A DNA stretch of 64,000 nt from positions 1-64,000 of the forward strand of contig CANQNF010000006.1 of assembly GCA_947625125.1 (NCBI GenBank), read 5' to 3'. Below are positions 47,057 through 54,777 of the stretch, one piece after another. The notes below the pieces were generated by a model. It was given only the letters and a program-made list of their open reading frames with translations, made no database searches and was not told the origin of the DNA. Source of the DNA: an uncultured Clostridia bacterium (GTDB lineage Bacteria; Bacillota; Clostridia; Oscillospirales; Ruminococcaceae). The number at the start of each line of letters is the position of its first letter. Position 1 is the stretch's first letter. The translations under genes and the position numbers were made by a program.

Positions 47057-48115
47057 TCATTCCTCCGGTTCGGCTGTTTCGGATAATTCGGAAGAATCGG
47101 GTTCGGCCGGAGGCTCGGTCTCGGCGGAGGCTCGGCTTCTTGACTGTCTTGCAAGATAGGCCGACATCTCGGGGTCTACCGCCACCGGCGGCCTCGTCTG
47201 GGCGGTGGTTGCTTCGGCGGTCTCCTCCTCGTCGAATGAGACAGCAGTGGTCTCGGCGGTGGTCTCCTCCTCGGTAGTCTCCTCCTCGGTCGTGACCTCA
47301 GGCTCGGTGGTCTCCTCGGTAGTGACGGCTTCGGCGGTGACGACGGTGCGGCGCTCGCTTAAGTTGTCCGCCCTGACGTACATGACCGTTCCGCCGTACC
47401 AAATCGAAGCCCAGCCGTCCTCGGAAATCTCAATAACCTCGACGCGCTCGTTGGTGTAGAAATACCCCATTATCATCGAGTCGTGGTCGGGCCGCAGGCG
47501 TATGTTCGCCGTGGTGTTTGCATACATCCTGAACGTCTCGGGGGGTTCCATATAGGTCGTCGTTTCGGCCTCGGGGACGACGGTCGCGGGGGCCGTGGTG
47601 GTCGGCGGCGCAGTCGTGGCCTCGGGCTCCTTTACCGTTGTGACGACAGGCTCGGCAGGAAGCTCCGCAGGCGGCTCCTCCGGCTCGGGTTCTGGCTCTT
47701 TCGGGACATAGTCGTAAAGCCCGAGGGCGCTGCCCAAGCTGCGCAGCCTCTCCCCCAAGGGGAGATATTCGCTGTAATAGCTTCGGACGCTTTCAAAATA
47801 GCTTCCGTCGGCAAGCTTTTCGGCGCGGATCTTCGGCAGGGACTCGGCATGAGACAAAAACGCGAAGCTTAGCGCCATGAGAATGATCGTAAGGCCCAAA
47901 ACGGCAAAGCTCAAAAGGTCGGCCGTCATTTTCGAGGATTCGCGGGAGATGCCCAAAAACAGCTTCTCGGCCTTTTCGGACTCCCTGCGGGCGGCCTCGG
48001 TGTATTTTATATCGAACTCGTCGCCCTTTACGCCTATCTCAAACTTCGGGACTTCTCTTACAGGCTCCTGCTCCCGCACGGGCTGCGGGAGTTTTTTCTT
48101 TTTCTTTTTCGCCAT
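47057..48115 (-). CDS. Membrane protein with extracytoplasmic SH3-like domain and Thr/Glu-rich linkers
   Basis: The product has 352 residues. A Lys-rich cytosolic N-terminus (about 1-70) leads to one transmembrane helix (about 68-90, LLSFAVLGLTIILMALSFAF). An outside Pro/Glu/Thr-rich linker (about 138-190) precedes an SH3-type domain (about 195-255: NTTANIRLRPDHDSMIMGYF, VEVIEISEDGWASIWYGG), which in related proteins binds peptidoglycan. A second low-complexity part (TTEETTEPEVTTEEETTEE) follows. The linkers resemble those of cell-surface enzymes. It follows the MBOAT-like gene by 13 bases, so they form an operon. No catalytic domain is present. Confidence 0.78.
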   Translation of the reverse strand: MAKKKKKKLPQPVREQEPVREVPKFEIGVKGDEFDIKYTEAARRESEKAEKLFLGISRESSKMTADLLSFAVLGLTIILMALSFAFLSHAESLPKIRAEKLADGSYFESVRSYYSEYLPLGERLRSLGSALGLYDYVPKEPEPEPEEPPAELPAEPVVTTVKEPEATTAPPTTTAPATVVPEAETTTYMEPPETFRMYANTTANIRLRPDHDSMIMGYFYTNERVEVIEISEDGWASIWYGGTVMYVRADNLSERRTVVTAEAVTTEETTEPEVTTEEETTEEETTAETTAVSFDEEETAEATTAQTRPPVAVDPEMSAYLARQSRSRASAETEPPAEPDSSELSETAEPEE

Positions 48116-48128
48116 CCTTACCCCTCCC

Positions 48129-49421
48129 CTACTGCGCCGCCGCAGCCGCCGACAGTATCAGCAGAAGCATGCAAACCGCCGTCTCGCATAATCTTGCAAC
48201 AGCGTAGCGCTTCCCGCCCTTTTCGGCGAGCCTTTCAAAGCAGCGTGAAATAAGCCTTGTCAGCGGCGACGTGAATATAAGCCCCGCTATAAGCCAGAAC
48301 GCCCTGTGGGTCAGCTCATAATATAAAATGTATGTTATGTCATATTCATAGCGCTCCGACCCGAAAAGCTTCACAAGCCCGTCGGGACCGCCTCCCGCCA
48401 GTAAGACTGCCGAGAAAGCGACGACAACAGCCGTGAAAACTCCGTCGGCGGCGGGTTTTTTCCCGTCGTAGCGGCCGCTTATCGCCATGCCGATGAGTAT
48501 TATTATGAAGCATGCCGCGGCCGGGCGCTCAAGGATGTAAAGTCCTGCGGACAGCGCCGCCATCACAAAAAGCGATATATAAAATCCCGAAGCGCTCATA
48601 CGGCAGACAGTCTCGTATACCGTCCTGTCAAGCCCCGGCAGAAGCTCTCCGACGTGGGCGCAAAGCCCCGTCCTCGGGACAAAAGCCGAGATCTTTCTTT
48701 CCTCGGGAAGCCCGTTTATAAGGGCTATGCCCCTTGACATTTCGGTGAGGCCGGATATTAAAACATAGGCTTCGGCGGCGGTGATGACAATAAGCCAGAC
48801 GGCGTTTGCCCACGGGAACGCCTCGTATTCGGTGGCGGACAGCCTTACCCGCTCAAAGACAAGCCCGAAGAGGGAAGCGCGTGCGAAGCCGAATATAAAA
48901 ATCGGCAGACCGTCGGCGGCCTTTTTAAGGGAGGCCCGCCTTGTATCTAAGTATTTCCTGCTCTGGGCGTAGCTCAAAACCGGAGCCGAGAGCATCCCCT
49001 CAAAGGATATTAAATAAACCGCCAATTTCAGCCAGTTGGTCTCGGGAGAAAGCCCTCCCGAAACCTCGCTCAAATATCTTAACGCTCTGAGCGCAAAGAG
49101 GATGAATCCCACCGAAATAAGGGAGGATACAAGCGCGCCGCCGTTCGGCAAAAGCGCCGTCATCACGGCCGCCGAAATAACGGCGATAAGAGAACCAAGC
49201 TGCTCAAAATATTTAAATTTGGGAATAAGCCTGCCGCAGAGATATACCGCGAATATCGGGAGCACAATAAGAGCATAATAAATGCTGCGGCCCCAAATCA
49301 AAAACAGAAGCGACCCTATAAGCGAGGCCGTGTTTTTAGACCAGTTCTCGCTCAGGCAGAAGACTGCTATGAAATATACCGGCAAAAACGCAAAGACAAA
49401 TATAAGATCCGTGAATATCAT
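48129..49421 (-). CDS. MBOAT/AlgI-like multi-pass membrane protein, probably non-catalytic
   Basis: The product has 430 residues and 10 or more transmembrane helices. The N-terminus (FTDLIFVFAFLPVYFIAVF, SLIGSLLFLIWGRSIYYAL) matches AlgI/DltB-type O-acyltransferases. The catalytic region with the invariant His in a WHG-like motif is not found, and the middle (about 140-250) is diverged. It may be a degenerate or repurposed acyltransferase relative. Coupling to the downstream SH3-domain protein suggests a cell-envelope role. The family assignment rests on the N-terminus and topology only. Confidence 0.55.
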   Translation of the reverse strand: MIFTDLIFVFAFLPVYFIAVFCLSENWSKNTASLIGSLLFLIWGRSIYYALIVLPIFAVYLCGRLIPKFKYFEQLGSLIAVISAAVMTALLPNGGALVSSLISVGFILFALRALRYLSEVSGGLSPETNWLKLAVYLISFEGMLSAPVLSYAQSRKYLDTRRASLKKAADGLPIFIFGFARASLFGLVFERVRLSATEYEAFPWANAVWLIVITAAEAYVLISGLTEMSRGIALINGLPEERKISAFVPRTGLCAHVGELLPGLDRTVYETVCRMSASGFYISLFVMAALSAGLYILERPAAACFIIILIGMAISGRYDGKKPAADGVFTAVVVAFSAVLLAGGGPDGLVKLFGSERYEYDITYILYYELTHRAFWLIAGLIFTSPLTRLISRCFERLAEKGGKRYAVARLCETAVCMLLLILSAAAAAQ

Positions 49422-49491
49422 GCGGTCTTCCTCCCATCGGAAAATTCTGTTACCCGCGCCGGAAAATCCTCCCGGCCGGCTACAGTTTATA

Positions 49492-49520
49492 ATTATAACA
49501 CATTATGAAAATTTAATCAA
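49492..49520 (-). promoter_or_regulatory. Promoter of the MBOAT-like/SH3 operon
   Basis: TTGATT (49520-49515), spacer 17, TATAAT (49497-49492) on the minus strand. Confidence 0.65.
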
Positions 49521-49591
49521 GTATTATCGGAGCTATTTCTTGGAAACATATAATTTAAGGCACAAGTAAATCGCCAAAAATTCCGCTTTCT

Positions 49592-49622
49592 TTCATACAG
49601 TTTTCACAGTGTTCGATATAAT
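49592..49622 (+). promoter_or_regulatory. HtrA promoter with possible response-regulator site
   Basis: TATAAT lies at 49617-49622. There is no good -35 box. TTCATA (49592-49597), N5, TTCACA (49603-49608) resembles the pair before the two-component operon at 972-988. This fits an activated promoter (inference). Confidence 0.5.
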
Positions 49623-49701
49623 ATTAGATAAAAGAAGCGGTACATAAATGATAAGCCGCCGAAAAAAGAAGCGGTCTTTGGGCCTGAGGGAGGTTTAAGG
49701 C

Positions 49702-51441
49702 ATGAACGAATTTGACGCCATGGACAGAGGATCCGATATAAACTCCGAAGAAGCGTCCGAGAATGCGCAGGATGTTGAAAACGCCGCGCAGGAAGAAAAG
49801 AATGACGAAGAAAATGTCGATAAAGAGCTTAAAAATGAAGAAATGACGGCCGAGCCGGAGGAGGCCGTGCAGGAAGAACCTGCCGTCGCTTCCGAAGAAC
49901 CCGTTCAGGCGGCCGCTCCCGAAGAACCGAAACCGGCCGAGGAGGCAGCGCCCGTTCAGCCCGAGCCTCAGCCTCAGGACTATTCCCGGGCGGGGAGCTA
50001 TACTGAAACGCCGAATCAGTTCCGGCCTCAGCAGCAGCCCTACTACCACCAGCCCTATCCGTCTCAGGGGTACTACCGCCCCCAGACCAACGAGTACGTC
50101 TATGCGCCTCAGCCTCAGCCGCCGAAGAAAAAGAAAAACGTCGGCAAGGGTCTGCTCATAGCGCTCGGATGCGTACTTGCGGCGTTCGTCATCTCGCTCG
50201 CCTCCATCTCGGCGTTTCGGTACTTCACCTATGTGCCGGAGGATTCTCTACGCTCTAAGGTGCCGATCGAGGAGCACCAGTTCACAAACAAGTCCGACGA
50301 CGAGACTGTCATAGACGATGACGACGACGATGATGATAATGATAAAATAACGGCGGAAAAGGACGACGATGACGAGGACCTGCCGGAAAACGTGAACGAG
50401 GAAATAGACAACGATATTTCCGAGGAAACGGAGGACGACTCTCACACTAAGCTCAGAGATTTTCCGTCCGTCGAACAGCTTGCCGCTCCCGACGACGCGA
50501 TGAAGATACCCGATATTTATGACAAGGTCAGCCCGTCGGTGGTGGGAATTTCCGCTCCGGTACAGGGCGGGACCCAACTCGGCACGGGATTTATCATCAG
50601 CGATGACGGGTATATAGTCACCAACGCCCACGTCATCGAGGGGTATAATTCGACGGTAAAGGTCGTCGACAGGGACCTCAACGAATACGACGCCGAGGTC
50701 ATAGGTTCCGATGAGCAGACCGATATAGCAGTCCTGAGGATCGACCCGTCCGACTTCGATATAACCCCCGTGGAACTCGGTATCTCAAGCGATTTAAGAA
50801 TAGGAGAGCTTGCCATAGCCATCGGCAACCCCCTCGGGTTCGACCTGTACGGCACCATGACGACCGGAATTATTTCGGGACTCAACAGAACTGTCACAAT
50901 AGAGGACAACTCGATGACCCTTATGCAGACGAGCGCCGCCATCAACAGCGGCAACTCCGGCGGCCCGCTTATCGACGCGTACGGCAGGGTCATAGGCATT
51001 ACGTCCGCAAAAATCGACTCTATGTACGGCGAAAGCCTCGGATTCGCGATACCGATAGACGAAGCCATGCCGATAGTCAGAAACCTCATCGAATACGGCT
51101 ACGTTTTAGGCAGACCGAGCCTCGGCATTACGGGAATGGATATTACGAGAATGATTTCGCTGTTCTATAACATTCCCGAGGGAATCCAGGTCACCTACGT
51201 CGACGAGGGTTCGGGGGCATATGACGCCGGTATCATCGCCGGAGATATCATCATCGGCATCGAGGGCGAGACCGTAGAGAGCATGTCGGAGCTGAACGAA
51301 GTCAAGAAGCGCTTCTCCGTCGGCGACACGGTAACGCTGACGATATACCGCCCCGAAAGAAGCGAATGGGGCAACTCTCAGGGCCGCAGCTTCGACGTCG
51401 AGGTAGTCCTTACCGAAGCGTCGCCCGCGCCCCAGGGATAA
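49702..51441 (+). CDS. htrA: HtrA/DegP-family membrane-anchored serine protease
   Basis: The product has 579 residues. A long acidic, Pro/Gln-rich cytosolic N-terminus (about 1-145), one transmembrane helix (about 149-172) and an Asp-run linker (DDDDDDDD near 210) precede the trypsin-like domain. Its catalytic triad is His in TNAHVIEG (near 310), Asp in TDIAVLRI (near 340) and Ser in INSGNSGGPL (near 418). A PDZ domain follows (about 465-570). It degrades or refolds misfolded proteins at the cell surface. The acidic linker is longer than usual. The ATG follows GGGAGGTTTAAGGC. Confidence 0.95.
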   Translation: MNEFDAMDRGSDINSEEASENAQDVENAAQEEKNDEENVDKELKNEEMTAEPEEAVQEEPAVASEEPVQAAAPEEPKPAEEAAPVQPEPQPQDYSRAGSYTETPNQFRPQQQPYYHQPYPSQGYYRPQTNEYVYAPQPQPPKKKKNVGKGLLIALGCVLAAFVISLASISAFRYFTYVPEDSLRSKVPIEEHQFTNKSDDETVIDDDDDDDDNDKITAEKDDDDEDLPENVNEEIDNDISEETEDDSHTKLRDFPSVEQLAAPDDAMKIPDIYDKVSPSVVGISAPVQGGTQLGTGFIISDDGYIVTNAHVIEGYNSTVKVVDRDLNEYDAEVIGSDEQTDIAVLRIDPSDFDITPVELGISSDLRIGELAIAIGNPLGFDLYGTMTTGIISGLNRTVTIEDNSMTLMQTSAAINSGNSGGPLIDAYGRVIGITSAKIDSMYGESLGFAIPIDEAMPIVRNLIEYGYVLGRPSLGITGMDITRMISLFYNIPEGIQVTYVDEGSGAYDAGIIAGDIIIGIEGETVESMSELNEVKKRFSVGDTVTLTIYRPERSEWGNSQGRSFDVEVVLTEASPAPQG

Positions 51442-51487
51442 TAAATTTGCCATCTTCATTGCTTTTTCATATTTTTCCCTTTCTTAG

Positions 51488-51624
51488 GCTCCCGGGGTCA
51501 AGCCGGCTCCGGGAGCGACAAACCCCTTTTTAAGGGGCTGAAACAGCCCTCTTCCAGCATTTTTTAGTGCGCTGTTTTCATTTTTTCCCTCTCGGAAGAC
51601 AGCCGGTCGCAAGGCCGGCTGTTT
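51488..51624 (+). terminator. Chain of hairpins downstream of htrA, including terminator-like stems
   Basis: Consecutive stems: 51488-51495/51509-51516; CCCCTT/AAGGGG at about 51523-51537; GGGCTG/CAGCCC at 51535-51549; and a stem of about 12 bp at 51595-51626 (ACAGCCGG/CCGGCTGT core) followed by TTTTCC. At least the last is an acceptable terminator. After it, 51627-51711 shows only G-rich sequence with no gene. Confidence 0.55.
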
Positions 51625-51711
51625 TCCTGTCTTGGGGGAGGAGAAAAGGGGGTGGGGGCGGCAGAAGTCGCGAGCGAGGGGCGGGAGGGCCTCGTTTAAT
51701 AAATTACACAC

Positions 51712-51857
51712 GCGCTTTAAATCGCTAAACCCGTTCTCAATACCCTTATGCTCGATTCTATTTCGGCATAGCTGCGCTTTAAATCGCTAAATCAATCTTC
51801 TACAATTCGACTTCCCAACTTCTCATATGTACTCATGCACTTTAAAGTACTAAAGCC
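51712..51857. repeat. Three short repeats at 62-63-base spacing
   Basis: GCGCTTTAAATCGCTAAA starts at 51712 and 51774, and a diverged copy GCACTTTAAAGTACTAAAG starts at 51837. The intervening sequences are only weakly alike. The rest of the gap to sdpR (51858-52127) is AT-rich and shows no gene or repeat. Confidence 0.55.
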
Positions 51858-52127
51858 GCACTACCACCCGTGCCGTCCGAACCGGCTGCATTTCAGAATA
51901 AAACCGGAGCGGAAAGCAATGTAATGCCATATCATGCAAAAAATTCATAAAGTAAGCGATGGTCGCTTCCCTTGCACCACCTCAAAAAGTTTCCCGAGGC
52001 ATGCCCTCCCCGCCCACAATTACGCAAAAAACGTAGGGGAAGCAGTTAGTGCTGCAAAACACCATGCAAAAAAATAATATAGGTAAATTTGTTTCCCTCA
52101 CACCCTCAAAAAATTTTTCATCCCCTC

Positions 52128-52183
52128 TTGACAGCGCCTGAAAAATGTGCTATACTTCAATTAACACTTAAGTTAAATGTTAA
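52128..52183 (+). promoter_or_regulatory. sdpR promoter and palindromic operator
   Basis: TTGACA (52128-52133), spacer 17, TATACT (52151-52156). Immediately downstream, TTAACA (52161-52166), N11, TGTTAA (52178-52183) forms a palindrome at the expected transcription start. This is a natural site for autorepression by the ArsR-type protein encoded next (inference). Confidence 0.7.
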
Positions 52184-52206
52184 TTATCACGAAAAGAGGC
52201 GGTTCA

Positions 52207-52476
52207 ATGTCGCTGCAATCGACTCTGCGGGCGCTCGCCGACCCGACGAGGCGGAAAATACTGGAAATTTTAAAGGGCGGTTCGATGTCGGCCGGGGAGA
52301 TCTCGGAGCGCTTCGAGATGACGGCGGCGGCGGTCTCGCGCCACCTCTCGGTCCTCAAAGACGCGGGCCTGATACGCGACCGGCGGGACGGAAAGTTCAT
52401 TTTTTACGAGCTCAACGCCTCGGTTCTGGAAGAAATTATGCTATGGATATCGAATTTAAAGGACCCCGGGGAGTAA
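52207..52476 (+). CDS. sdpR: ArsR-family repressor, SdpR-like
   Basis: The product has 89 residues. It is a winged-helix protein: LRALADPTRRKILEILKGGSM, the recognition helix region EISERFEMTAAAVSRHLSVLKDAGLI and the wing RRDGKFIFYEL. It lacks the Cys pairs of metal-sensing ArsR proteins, as in SdpR. In Bacillus SdpR represses the sdpRI operon and is sequestered by SdpI at the membrane. An SdpI-family gene lies 1.45 kb downstream on the same strand. The ATG at 52207 is used; an in-frame ATG at 52177 would overlap the operator. Confidence 0.8.
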   Translation: MSLQSTLRALADPTRRKILEILKGGSMSAGEISERFEMTAAAVSRHLSVLKDAGLIRDRRDGKFIFYELNASVLEEIMLWISNLKDPGE

Positions 52477-52486
52477 ATTTTTGGCA

Positions 52487-53860
52487 GAATTTGGCGGTTT
52501 CCGCCGGCTGTATAGTTTATTTTTGGCATTTTCTTCATGACCGGGCTGCCGTGAGGGTGGTAAAGAGGGCGCACGACCGGCTTTAAGAGAATCGCGGCAA
52601 GGAAAAATTAGGAGGTCTTGGGGAGAGCCCCGTGGCAAATTTGGCGATTTCCGCCGGTTGAATAGTTTATTTTGTGGCATTTTCTTCATGACCGGGCTGC
52701 CGCAAGGGGGCTAAAGAGGGCGCGCAGCTGACCTTAAGCGAATCGTGACAAGGAAAAATTAGGAAGTCTTGGGGAGAACCCCATGCAAATTTGGCGGTTT
52801 CCACCGGCTGAATTGTTTATTTTTGGCATTTTTTCACGACTGGGCTGCCGTGAGGGGGATAAAGAGGGCGCACGACTTGCCTTAAGCGAATTGCGGTAAG
52901 GAAAAATTAGGAAGTTTTAGGGAGAGCCCTGTGCAAATTTGGCGGGTTCCGGACGGTTGCATGGTTCCTTTTGGGGCATTTTGCCAGAATATGGCTGCCG
53001 ATAGGGCAAAGAGGGCGCACGAATAGCCTGAAACGAATTGTGGCAAGGCAAAATTTTGGGGAGAGTCCCGTGACAAATTTGCGGTATTCGGACGGCTGTA
53101 TGATTTATTTTTGGCATTTTCTTCATGACCGGGCTGCCATGAGGGGGGAAATAGGGTGCACGGATAGCCTTAAGAGAATTACGGTGAGGAAAAGTTTAGG
53201 AGATTTGAGGAGTAAGACCTACGAAAAATCTGAGGATTTCGTCCGGTTGTGCGGTTTATTTCTGGGGGCTTTCGTCATGGTCGGGGTATCATGCGGAGGA
53301 AAAAGGCCGCATCAATGGGCACGCGATTTGGTCTAATAATCATGGCGAGGTCAAGACTAATGGGCTTTGGGGTGTATGCATTCCGGAAAGTCTGCGGATT
53401 TCGTCCGGTTGTGCGGTTTATTTTTGGGGGATTTCGTCAAGGTCGGGGGTATCGTGCGGAGGGAAAGGGTCGCACCAATCGGAGCGCGCCTTGCCCTAAA
53501 AATCATGGCGAGGTCAAGACTAATGGGCTTCGGGGTGTAAGCATTACGAAAAACCTGCGGATTTCGTCCGGTTGTGCGGTTTATTTTGGGGCTCTTTCTC
53601 AGGGTCGGGGGGGTCGTGCGGAGGGAAAGGGGCGCACAAATGGGAGCGAGCTTTGCTCTAAAAAGTCATGGCGAGGTCAAGACTAATGGGCTTCGGGGTG
53701 TAAGCATTCCGGAAAACCTGCGGCGTTCGTCCGGTTGTGCGGTTTATTTTGGGGGATTTTGTCAGGGGCGGGGGTATCGTGCGGAGGGAAAAGGTCGTAC
53801 AAATGGGAGCGAGCTTTAGCCTGAAAGAATCTGTAGGTTCAGAATTTCAGAGGGGTTCGG
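52487..53860 (+). repeat. Array of nine tandem structured repeats between sdpR and sdpI
   Basis: Units start at 52487, 52637, 52787, 52935 and 53075 (subfamily A, 140-151 bases) and at 53226, 53387, 53551 and 53714 (subfamily B, 161-164 bases). All start with a variant of AAATTTGGCGG-T/ATTTC-GNCCGG followed by a GTTTATTTT stretch, so A and B are homologous. Stems recur with changed bases but kept pairing: GGGG/CCCC (52620-52631) is AGGG/CCCT in unit 3 (52919-52930). GTGCG/CGCAC in B2 and B3 is ATGCGG/CCGCAT in B1 (53291-53312). Frames across the array shift between units, so it is non-coding. Confidence 0.9.
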
Positions 53861-53929
53861 GGAGAAATGATGATACAAAATGTAAAAAAACATTTAATAT
53901 TACAAATAGTATAGAAAAGAGGAGCGTTT

Positions 53930-54586
53930 ATGTTCAAAAAATATCTGAAATTGATAATTATTACCGGATTGATCACACTTCTGCCAATGGTTTTCGGGCT
54001 AATCGTCTGGAATAAATTGCCTGAGCAGATGCCGTCGCACTTCGGAATGTCGGGCGAGGCGGACGGCTATTCGTCGCGCACGTTCATGGTTTTCGGGCTG
54101 CCGCTTCTGATGCTTTGCGCGCACGTCTTTTGCGTCGTCGTCACGCTCGTCGACCCGAAGCGCAAAAATATCGGCAAAAAGCCGCTGGCGCTGCTGTTTT
54201 GGATCATCCCGGCGGTCACGCTCATTACGTCGGCGATGGTCTACTGCCACGCTTTCGGCAGAAAGTTCAACGTTTCGGTGGTAATGTTTGTATTTTTAGG
54301 CATTTTATACATGCTTCTCGGCAACTGGCTGCCAAAGGTCGGGCACAACTACAGCTTCGGGATCAGGACCCCCTGGACCCTAAACGACGAGGAAAACTGG
54401 CATGCCACCCACCGTTTGGGCGGGAAAACCTTTACCGCGGCGGGACAGCTGATGATAATTTTAGCGCTTTTATGCATTAAATTCAGGACTGTGGCGCTCA
54501 TCGCCATGATCGCCGTGACAGTCGTGAGCGTCTGCGTTCCGCTCGCGTATTCGTATGTTTATTATCTGAAGCATGGGAGGGAGTGA
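53930..54586 (+). CDS. sdpI: SdpI-family membrane protein
   Basis: The product has 218 residues. Helices lie at about 7-27, 50-72, 88-108, 115-135 and two at 170-212. The first half has the DUF1648 pattern (LPEQMPSHFGMSGEADGYSSR). The second half has the SdpI pattern LLGNWLPKVGHNYSFGIRTP with WTLNDEENWHATHRLGGK. In Bacillus SdpI gives immunity to the SdpC killing factor and sequesters SdpR. GAGGAGCGTTT precedes the ATG. No SdpABC toxin genes are in the window, so the signal sensed is unknown. Confidence 0.9.
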   Translation: MFKKYLKLIIITGLITLLPMVFGLIVWNKLPEQMPSHFGMSGEADGYSSRTFMVFGLPLLMLCAHVFCVVVTLVDPKRKNIGKKPLALLFWIIPAVTLITSAMVYCHAFGRKFNVSVVMFVFLGILYMLLGNWLPKVGHNYSFGIRTPWTLNDEENWHATHRLGGKTFTAAGQLMIILALLCIKFRTVALIAMIAVTVVSVCVPLAYSYVYYLKHGRE

Positions 54587-54777
54587 GGGGGAATGGCCGA
54601 AGCGGCCACATTAAGAAAACAGAGGTCAGAAATCAGACGTCAGAATTTCAAGGTATCGCCTATGGCGACGATTTTAAAAATAAAAATAACGCGAGCGATT
54701 TAGACGCTCCCTGATGGGGAGAGATTAAAAGGTATTCCTCTCCCCCCCCATTTTAAAACCCCCGAAAGGAGCCTACT

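Noticed and set aside
52456-53126. Minus-strand frames of 64-77 codons in the A repeats (Pro/Arg/Lys-rich)
   Set aside because: They repeat only because the DNA repeats; no ribosome sites, and the G-U pairs point to plus-strand RNA.
53249-53819. Open frames of 145 and 81 codons in the tandem repeats
   Set aside because: The frames shift from unit to unit and the units are not multiples of three, so protein sequence is not kept; base pairing is.
52487-53860. A CRISPR array or clustered spacers
   Set aside because: The units are 140-164 bases of continuous homology with no unique spacers, and no cas genes are present.
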